Of a DNA stretch of 64,000 bases, positions 57,753 through 64,000 are shown one piece after another. Numbering within the stretch: position 1 is the first letter of the stretch; each line of letters begins with the position of its first letter. The translations under genes and the position numbers were made by a program. The notes below the pieces were generated by a model. That model made no database searches. It saw only the letters and a list, made by a program, of their open reading frames with translations, and was not told where the DNA came from. The DNA is from Colivivens sp963640465 (GTDB lineage: Bacteria; Bacteroidota; Bacteroidia; Bacteroidales; Bacteroidaceae): positions 50,127 to 114,126 of the forward strand of contig CAVHYP010000001.1 in assembly GCA_963640465.1 (NCBI GenBank), in the 5' to 3' direction.

Positions 57753-60700
57753 ATGAAACGAATACTTGCTTCTGCATGCATGATGGCATTGACTTCAATG
57801 GTAGTGTTTGCAGACCCGATTGATGCAGAAAAAGCAAAAGAACTGGCACAGAAATTTATGCCTGTCGATTCTGAAAAACCAACTTTAGTAAAAAAAGCTG
57901 TGAGAAAAAGCACATCTGCAGTGCGTCTTGCAAAGAAATATACAACGACTGCTCCTTATTATATATTCAGTAGGGGAGAAGGACAGGGATTTGTCATTGT
58001 AAGTGGTGATGATGCCTTGCCCGGAGTGTTGGGATACACTGAGAGTGGTGATTATGATGAGGACAATATGTCTCCTTTCCTTTCGTGGTATTTGGAATAC
58101 TATGGAGGACTGGTAGAAGCAGCACAGGCTGCAGGAGCCACAAGCATGGATGCACCGTTGCTTACTGCAACAGGCAAGACTGATATCCAACCATTGCTTG
58201 AGACCCATTGGCATCAGAGTTCTCCTTATAACGACTTGTGTCCTACATTGAAGGCTGGCGGGAGAAGTGCAACAGGATGTGTTGCCACTGCAGCTTCGCA
58301 GGTGCTCTATTACTGGCGCAAAGACCTGCCTACACAGACTGCTTCAGGAACCGGTAGTTATGCCTATGGAAGTGATGCAAATCCTACAACTGCATTCCCG
58401 AAGGGTACAAAGATGAAATGGGATTTGATGTGTACTCAATACTCAGGCTCCGAACCCGATGAATACAAGAACGCTGTAGCGACACTTGTGGCTTTTGTCG
58501 GCGGTGGCGCTGGTCTGACCTATGGCGCAAGCACTGCAGGACATAATGGGAATTGTATCGGAGTGTTCCGTGATGCATTCGGCTTGAATGGCGGAACCGA
58601 CAACAACAAGGACTGGGGACAAGATTATAATAACTATTCAGATGATGCTTGGTCTAACCTCCTCTACAATGAACTGGCAAAGGGACGTCCAGTACTTTAC
58701 AGTGGAGTGAATGCCAATGGTGAGGGTCATGCTGTTGTTGTAGACGGCTATCAGGCTTCAACCGGTTACTTCCATATCAATATGGGGTGGGGCGGACAGA
58801 GTGACGGCTATTATACAGTTGCCCGTGGTAAAAGTCCTAACTGGGGATTCAATAATTCATGGCAGGAATGTGTGACTGGAGTCTATCCAAAGAAACCCAA
58901 GCTGTCAGCTGAATTTGTTTCCCATGCCACGGTCTATATGAACCGCACGAATGACTTTACTTTTGATGTTGTCAACAATGGAACCCTTGACTATAGTGAC
59001 GGAATCTATTTTTTTGCCAACACTACAGGCAAGGCTCCCACAAGCCTGTCTTCTGCCAAAGATGAAGACACAGAGACTGTGCTTTCCAATTCTGGCGACA
59101 CAATACGTTTCACTATGTCAGCCAAACCGACATCGGAATCTGAATGGTATTTCTATGTGACTGATGCCAACCTGAATGTACTGGCAAAGAAGAGTGTCAA
59201 ACCTTCTGTGCCTGTAAGCAAACTGTATCTTAAAGACATGGCAGTTGACGGATGTTCTGACACCGAGGTGTATAATGGTGAGACCTATCGTGTGGTGTAC
59301 AACAGCAAGGCTACAGGAACGGTAGAACTTCAGGACAAGAGCTCGGTTGGTTTTGAAGGCAATCCGCGCATGTCGATTTATGAGAGTACTGACGGAGGAA
59401 AAACTTTCAGTTATATAGGTTACAAGACTTCACAGGCTAAGATTGGTGGCGGAGAGACTTGCACGCTCTCTTACTCAATCACATCCACCAGTGCTTGTCC
59501 GATGTCTGTGGGCAATCTCTATTATGGCGTGATGCAGGACTCAGTCGTTGGTCTGCATGTGAATGATGTAATCAATATGGACGAGGCAGAAAATGTCATC
59601 ATCCGATTTGTTTTGAAAGGCAACGACATGGAGGTCGTAAGTTTCAACGACAATTGCCTTGCACTGAAAGGTACGTGGGACCCCAATGCCTTCACTACAT
59701 TTGCAAAGAAGACTGCCTACAAGACAGCTACAAGCTATGACCTGACGCAGGTTACCAAGATATTTAATCTGCCTGTAGCGCCAAACAACCCGAATGCATT
59801 GTTCTACCTCAGCAATGATGCGACTCCTATATCCGGATGCAATTACATTCAGAATGGTGTTTGCAAGGAACTCGTACTTGTTCCCGGATATGATTTCGTA
59901 CCACGAGCAGACTTCATGGCAGTGTCCGCTTCACTTGACATTTCCCAGAAGGCAGATAAATGGGGCTTTATCACAATACCCTTTGATGCAGAGGTTCCTG
60001 TAGGAATGATTGCACGTCAGATCGACAACCATAGTTCTGCCGGAATCAGCAATAAGACTACGAACATGTCGAAGTTGGTTGCCGGACATACATACGAGAT
60101 TATGGCATCAAGTTCGGTGAAACAACAGTTGACAGGAACCAATGTGAATGTCGTAAGCAGTGCAGTGGCAAATGCAGATAAGTCTGTTGTCGGAACATAT
60201 GTCAATACCACAACTCCAGGCGGAGCCATGCAGATTAATGACGACGACCCACAGTATGTGGATGTAGTTGACGAGGGAACAGCTGTTGAGGCTCTTAGAG
60301 GTTATTTTCATGCAGACAATGTGACCAAGTCATTCCGTGCCTACTCTGTGATTACATCCGACCCGACATACCTGAATCTGGCAAAGAACATAGAGGCTGC
60401 CTATGATGTAATAAGCACGAACGGTGCGTATGCAACACAGACAGCAACCGACAACTTGCAAGAACTTGTCAATAGTGCCGAGGTGATGTTCTCGGAACGT
60501 ACAGCAAGCAATATGGAAGTGAGAGCTGCAAATTTGAATTTGGATTCAGCCATTACCGCTTATCTTGGTGATGCACTCAACCCGAACATCAATCTCGACT
60601 GCACTTCTTTCATAACTAACCCTTCATTTGAAAACGGTAAGACAACTGGATGGACAACTAGTGGCAAGGTCTATAACTCATCGGCTTTGGCTTACAAGAG

Positions 60701-61205
60701 CGTCAATGGCGACGGAAAGTACTATCTTTCAGACTGTCAGACCGACAGCACAAGCAGCGGCGTAAGTCAAGTTGTAACGGGACTTTATCCGGGCCGCTAC
60801 CGACTGACTGTCATGGTCGGTTCTTCAGAAGGACATCAGATTACAGTATTTGCAGGTGATTCAACGGTAACTGTCGAAGCAAGCAACCTTGGCAAGCACT
60901 ATTTGGTCAAGGCTGTGATAGATGATATCTGTGTTGACAATTCCGGTGAACTGGAGATTGGAGTGAAAGCCGGATTCTTTTATAAGGCAGACAACTTCGT
61001 ACTCACTCTCACTGAGTTCGCCAAGACCGCACGCGAGGATGTGAACGGTGATGGTTCTGTCGACACTCAGGATGTTTTGGCCGTGTATGAATTCATGCAA
61101 AGCCAGCAGGAAGGCAGCGTCGAGTCTGCAGGAGATGTCAATGGCGACGGAATGGTGGATACACAGGATGTATTGCAGATATATGAATGTATTCAGGACA
61201 ATTAG
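57753..61205 (+). CDS. C10 family cysteine peptidase with C-terminal dockerin-like repeats
   Basis: A 1,150-residue secreted thiol protease like streptopain SpeB and Porphyromonas PrtT. Signal peptide (ILASACMMALTSMVVFA), an inhibitory prodomain (about 22-150), then the papain-like C10 domain with catalytic Cys176 in SATGCVATAASQVLYYW and His326 in GHAVVVDGY, followed by NMGWGG (stacking Trp). About 400-1,060 are beta-rich modules, including a carbohydrate-binding-like region (FITNPSFENGKTTGWTTSG). The end carries two EF-hand-like dockerin repeats, DVNGDGSVDTQDVLAVYEF and DVNGDGMVDTQDVLQIYEC. The start at 57753 gives a clean signal peptide; the upstream ATG lies within lepA. Its 3' end overlaps the next gene by 23 bases. 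Confidence 0.93.
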   Translation: MKRILASACMMALTSMVVFADPIDAEKAKELAQKFMPVDSEKPTLVKKAVRKSTSAVRLAKKYTTTAPYYIFSRGEGQGFVIVSGDDALPGVLGYTESGDYDEDNMSPFLSWYLEYYGGLVEAAQAAGATSMDAPLLTATGKTDIQPLLETHWHQSSPYNDLCPTLKAGGRSATGCVATAASQVLYYWRKDLPTQTASGTGSYAYGSDANPTTAFPKGTKMKWDLMCTQYSGSEPDEYKNAVATLVAFVGGGAGLTYGASTAGHNGNCIGVFRDAFGLNGGTDNNKDWGQDYNNYSDDAWSNLLYNELAKGRPVLYSGVNANGEGHAVVVDGYQASTGYFHINMGWGGQSDGYYTVARGKSPNWGFNNSWQECVTGVYPKKPKLSAEFVSHATVYMNRTNDFTFDVVNNGTLDYSDGIYFFANTTGKAPTSLSSAKDEDTETVLSNSGDTIRFTMSAKPTSESEWYFYVTDANLNVLAKKSVKPSVPVSKLYLKDMAVDGCSDTEVYNGETYRVVYNSKATGTVELQDKSSVGFEGNPRMSIYESTDGGKTFSYIGYKTSQAKIGGGETCTLSYSITSTSACPMSVGNLYYGVMQDSVVGLHVNDVINMDEAENVIIRFVLKGNDMEVVSFNDNCLALKGTWDPNAFTTFAKKTAYKTATSYDLTQVTKIFNLPVAPNNPNALFYLSNDATPISGCNYIQNGVCKELVLVPGYDFVPRADFMAVSASLDISQKADKWGFITIPFDAEVPVGMIARQIDNHSSAGISNKTTNMSKLVAGHTYEIMASSSVKQQLTGTNVNVVSSAVANADKSVVGTYVNTTTPGGAMQINDDDPQYVDVVDEGTAVEALRGYFHADNVTKSFRAYSVITSDPTYLNLAKNIEAAYDVISTNGAYATQTATDNLQELVNSAEVMFSERTASNMEVRAANLNLDSAITAYLGDALNPNINLDCTSFITNPSFENGKTTGWTTSGKVYNSSALAYKSVNGDGKYYLSDCQTDSTSSGVSQVVTGLYPGRYRLTVMVGSSEGHQITVFAGDSTVTVEASNLGKHYLVKAVIDDICVDNSGELEIGVKAGFFYKADNFVLTLTEFAKTAREDVNGDGSVDTQDVLAVYEFMQSQQEGSVESAGDVNGDGMVDTQDVLQIYECIQDN

Positions 61206-62412
61206 TCACGAAACCGTAGCGGTATTCACTGCGGCGCTGTTGGCTGCTGGACTTTTCTCATGTGGCGAGGACCGAACTTATGAGTACGAGGAAAATACTG
61301 CTGCTTGCCATTCCTTGCAGGATGTGATGGCTGAGTGGTACTTGTGGAACGACAGCATTAGGAATGTGTCGTGGAGCGACTATTTCGCATCACCAACCTC
61401 GTTCATCAGTAAACTCACAGCACTGAGTCCTGGCGACGAATGGTCGTATTGCCTGATTGATACGGTGGAGAGTGATGGCAATCCATGTGGCTATTTCAAT
61501 CATGCAGATTCTTATGGACTGGATTTCGTGGTGATGACAGATCCGACGGGTGAAACCACACGTCAGTATGCCCGTGTCATAACCGTCTATCCCAATTCAC
61601 CTGCCGAACGATGTGGACTTGAGCGCAATGACTTCATTGCACGCATCGACAACAATAATATGACATCCTCGATTGTGTCGCAGTTGGTGAACGGACGTTC
61701 CCGTACAATTGTGGTCAACCGTTTGGCAGTGAATAGGGAAGAGGCAACGTATTATTGGTCATCCATCGATACGGTGACCTTGGGGAAGTCCGAGAAAGTC
61801 AGTGTCGATGCCGTTCTCATCAATAGGATAGTTTCACCAGGTATTGGTTACATCATGCTTTCCAATATGGATGAGACTGATATGATTGTGGCATCACTGA
61901 AAACACTTCTTGAGAAGTCACCCGGTACCATTGTGTTCGACCTACGGCTGTGCAACCAGGGAACCATGGAATGTGCACACGAGATAGCCAAACTGATAAG
62001 CAATGTGGACGGCACTTTCCTACAGACAAAATGGAATAGTAGTAAATCCTCCAACAACACGTCGTATTCAGTGTCGGCTTCTGCCGACTATCGGTTGTTC
62101 TTCATAACTAACAGCAAGACCCAGGGTGCACCTGAATGGTTGATCTATGGATTGCGGTCGTTGGGACAGACCGACGTGACCGTTATAGGTACAAAGACTG
62201 CAGGGCAGAATGTCATGCTCAAGTCAATCCCTACAAACTATAAATTCACAGTTTATCCAGTCGTGGCTTATGTGGCAGGACACGATGGTACCTGCGATTA
62301 TGATGAGGGCTTGGTTCCCGATTCGGTGCTGGATGAACTCGGTTATGTAAACCTCTATCCGTATGGAAATGAATACGAGACGATATTGAACACGATACTG
62401 ACAGATTATTAA
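61183..62412 (+). CDS. degenerate S41-type peptidase lipoprotein
   Basis: A 409-residue lipoprotein (signal VAVFTAALLAAGLFSC) built like Bacteroidetes S41 tail-specific proteases: N-terminal helical cap, a PDZ-like segment (VYPNSPAERCGLERNDFIAR) and an S41 fold. At the positions of the catalytic pair it reads NSKTQGAPEWLI, with Gly where Ser is expected, and GTKTAGQNVM, with Gln where Lys is expected. It is therefore probably inactive and may bind rather than cleave. The start overlaps the C10 protease gene by 23 bases, implying coupled translation, so it may be a chaperone or inhibitor of the protease. That role is inference. Confidence 0.75.
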   Translation: MNVFRTISHETVAVFTAALLAAGLFSCGEDRTYEYEENTAACHSLQDVMAEWYLWNDSIRNVSWSDYFASPTSFISKLTALSPGDEWSYCLIDTVESDGNPCGYFNHADSYGLDFVVMTDPTGETTRQYARVITVYPNSPAERCGLERNDFIARIDNNNMTSSIVSQLVNGRSRTIVVNRLAVNREEATYYWSSIDTVTLGKSEKVSVDAVLINRIVSPGIGYIMLSNMDETDMIVASLKTLLEKSPGTIVFDLRLCNQGTMECAHEIAKLISNVDGTFLQTKWNSSKSSNNTSYSVSASADYRLFFITNSKTQGAPEWLIYGLRSLGQTDVTVIGTKTAGQNVMLKSIPTNYKFTVYPVVAYVAGHDGTCDYDEGLVPDSVLDELGYVNLYPYGNEYETILNTILTDY

Positions 62413-62416
62413 GGCA

Positions 62417-63910
62417 ATGAACATAAACGACACAAACGACACGACAACAAACACAAACAACTCAATAAATCTCCCACATCCCTTGATTGCATGTATTCCG
62501 ATACTTGTACTTGTGGGCATGATGGTTCTGATAGTAAAATTATTTGGAAACAATGCCCTTGGTGGTGGGGTGCAGATAGCCTTGCTTATGTCAACGGCTG
62601 TATGTGTGTGTCTCGCAATGTGGGTGTACAAGGTAAAGTGGAGGGAACTGGAGCAAGGAATAGTGCATACCATTGCCAATTCAGCAGTGTCACTGATAAT
62701 CCTTCTGCTCATTGGAATGATGTCGGCTTCATGGATGATCAGCGGCATTGTACCTACGTTGATTTACTATGGTGTGCAAATCATGTCGCCTACGTTTTTT
62801 CTTTTCACTACCTGTCTGATATGTGCGGTGGTGTCGGTGACAACTGGTTCGTCGTGGACAACAATCGCAACCATCGGCGTGGCTTTGATAGGTATCGGCT
62901 CTGCTCTGGGTGTTCCCGAGTATTGGTCGGCTGGAGCCATCATTTCCGGTGCTTATTTCGGCGACAAGATGTCGCCATTGAGTGACACAACGGTTCTTGC
63001 TTCTTCCAGTGCCAGAATCAATCTGTTTAGCCACATCAAATATCTGGTTTTCACTACGGTGCCAACTTTGTCAGTCTCTCTGCTGATTTATTTTGCTGCC
63101 GGATTCTTTATTGGCTCCGACGGCGATGTCCTCATATTGGAGTACACCGAAGGTTTGAGCCGTAAATTCGACATTTCTCTTTGGACCTTGGTTGTACCAG
63201 CCGTCACAGTAGTTATGATACTCAAGAAACTTCCCTCATTGGTCATTCTGTTTGTATCGGCTCTGTTGGCAGGTGTGATGGCAATCATTATGCAGCCCGA
63301 TGTATTGCTGTCGATTGGCGGCAACACAGAACGGACCTATTCGCTGAATATTGTCAAGGGACTGTTGGTCACGTTCTTCACGTCTACCAATGTGGAAACG
63401 GGTAGTGTTACGGTGAATGAACTTGTCAGCACAAGTGGAATGTCTGGTATGATGGACACCATCTGGCTCATTCTGTGTGCCATGTGTTATGGTGGCGTGA
63501 TGATGGCAAGCCGCATGATTCATAGCCTTGCTGCCCAACTGATAAAGGTCATTCGTGGAACAGCCAGTTTGGTTGCCTCCACTGCTTTTGCCGGAGTGAT
63601 GAACAACATTCTGATATGCGACCAGTATGTCTCAATCATCATGACCATCGACATGTTCCGTGATATCTATAAGGAAAAGGGGTATGAAGCCCGACTGTTG
63701 TCGCGCGCTACGGAGGACTCCTCAACGGTTACATCCGTGCTTGTACCGTGGAACACCTGTGGAATGACTCAGAGCACTGTGCTCGGCGTATCGACTCTTG
63801 CTTACCTTCCATATTGCTTCTTCAACCTTATAAGTCCGCTTATGAGCATCATCATCGCTGCAATTGGTTGGAAAGTGGTGAAGCCTGGAAAGGTTGTTGC
63901 AAGCAGATAA
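62417..63910 (+). CDS. nhaC: NhaC family Na+/H+ antiporter
   Basis: A 497-residue polytopic membrane protein exchanging Na+ for H+ (or a related substrate pair, since NhaC relatives include malate/lactate antiporters). Typical segments: CTITGSSW-like TTGSSWTTIATIGVALIGIG, SAGAIISGAYFGDKMSPLSD, FAGVMNNILICDQYVSII and SRATEDSSTVTSVLVPWNTC, which are NhaC hallmarks around the ion path. About eleven helices. The N-terminus is Asn/Thr-rich (NINDTNDTTTNTNNS). It begins 4 bases after the S41-like gene, possibly by chance. Confidence 0.93.
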   Translation: MNINDTNDTTTNTNNSINLPHPLIACIPILVLVGMMVLIVKLFGNNALGGGVQIALLMSTAVCVCLAMWVYKVKWRELEQGIVHTIANSAVSLIILLLIGMMSASWMISGIVPTLIYYGVQIMSPTFFLFTTCLICAVVSVTTGSSWTTIATIGVALIGIGSALGVPEYWSAGAIISGAYFGDKMSPLSDTTVLASSSARINLFSHIKYLVFTTVPTLSVSLLIYFAAGFFIGSDGDVLILEYTEGLSRKFDISLWTLVVPAVTVVMILKKLPSLVILFVSALLAGVMAIIMQPDVLLSIGGNTERTYSLNIVKGLLVTFFTSTNVETGSVTVNELVSTSGMSGMMDTIWLILCAMCYGGVMMASRMIHSLAAQLIKVIRGTASLVASTAFAGVMNNILICDQYVSIIMTIDMFRDIYKEKGYEARLLSRATEDSSTVTSVLVPWNTCGMTQSTVLGVSTLAYLPYCFFNLISPLMSIIIAAIGWKVVKPGKVVASR

Positions 63911-63938
63911 TGACATTTCTATTCATGGTCTCAATCTT

Positions 63939-64000
63939 TTATTTTTCGAAGCGAATCCAGTCGACATCGAGGAAGGCGCCGTCGTTAGAGACGCCGTGGC
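63939..64000 (-). CDS. 3' end of a secreted enzyme (probably CBM6-type C-terminus)
   Basis: Only the last 20 codons lie in the window, reading HGVSNDGAFLDVDWIRFEK and stop. The ending DVDWIRF(E/K) is typical of carbohydrate-binding family 6 modules at the end of glycoside hydrolases such as GH43 arabinofuranosidases or xylosidases. With the GH115 gene at the other end, this would fit a xylan degrader. The identity of the enzyme cannot be decided from 20 residues. Confidence 0.5.
   Translation of the reverse strand, partial: HGVSNDGAFLDVDWIRFEK

Noticed and set aside
1..64000. tRNA, rRNA and classical riboswitch signatures
   Set aside because: I scanned spacers by eye for T-loop words and conserved riboswitch cores and saw none; a covariance search would be needed to be certain.

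Overview
The window looks like a chromosome segment of a Prevotella/Segatella-type member of the Bacteroidales. This rests on recurrent promoters of the form TTTG-N19-21-TAnnTTTG instead of sigma-70 boxes, lack of Shine-Dalgarno sequences, Bacteroidetes-only families (DUF4847, DUF6452/DUF6048, DUF4199, DUF4296, DUF4250, C10 and M64 peptidases, GH115), and secreted proteins ending in short tags of the type GxxIxxGKKVxVR. One ten-base N gap lies inside ileS. I saw no rRNA, tRNA, CRISPR array, prophage or intact insertion sequence.

Layout. 1-16,000 is transcribed leftwards: the start of anaerobic ribonucleotide reductase (nrdD, cut by the window edge), an EamA permease, 5-formyl-THF cyclo-ligase, a C-terminal processing protease, dCMP deaminase, a DUF4847 lipoprotein, an M3 oligopeptidase, a Crp/Fnr regulator, ApbE, MntP, two cell-envelope families, a GT2 glycosyltransferase, DUF4199 and a GH115 alpha-glucuronidase. 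16,000-19,000 holds a roughly 950-base non-coding stretch with a candidate structured RNA, then a YolD-like/Y-family polymerase pair. 19,100-25,500 runs rightwards (DUF4250, TlpA-like, ung, HAD, phospholipase D, GHL10). 25,700-38,200 is mostly leftward (MFS, secreted proteins, GNAT, AraC, M64 peptidase, uvrA, pyrF) with rubrerythrin facing the other way. 38,560-41,590 is a nitrogen module: leader peptide, terminator, TorF porin, P-II protein, AmtB. A lipoprotein flanked by repeats follows. 43,300-50,300 is a leftward series yraN, DUF4296, lspA, ileS, pyrI, pyrB. 50,600-63,900 runs rightwards: pheT, yebC, TSCPD protein, lipoprotein, winged-helix protein, lepA, a C10 protease with dockerin, a degenerate S41 partner, and nhaC. 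The last bases are the 3' end of another secreted enzyme.

Two things stand out. First, the ammonium-transport operon is preceded by a 41-codon reading frame containing 14 consecutive Asn/Gln codons, followed by an intrinsic terminator whose 5' arm can pair with the Asn/Gln codons. This reads as a ribosome-mediated attenuator sensing glutamine/asparagine supply. Second, many spacers are filled with degenerate tandem repeats that differ in sequence from locus to locus but keep a period of 22 bases (sometimes with an 11-base half unit), while tracts at gene starts or inside genes keep a 15-base, frame-preserving period. The constant period with changing sequence suggests a common generating process.

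Biology implied: an anaerobic polysaccharide degrader with oxygen-defence (rubrerythrin, anaerobic RNR), xylan side-chain hydrolysis (GH115), secreted proteases, pyrimidine synthesis and salvage, and nitrogen scavenging.
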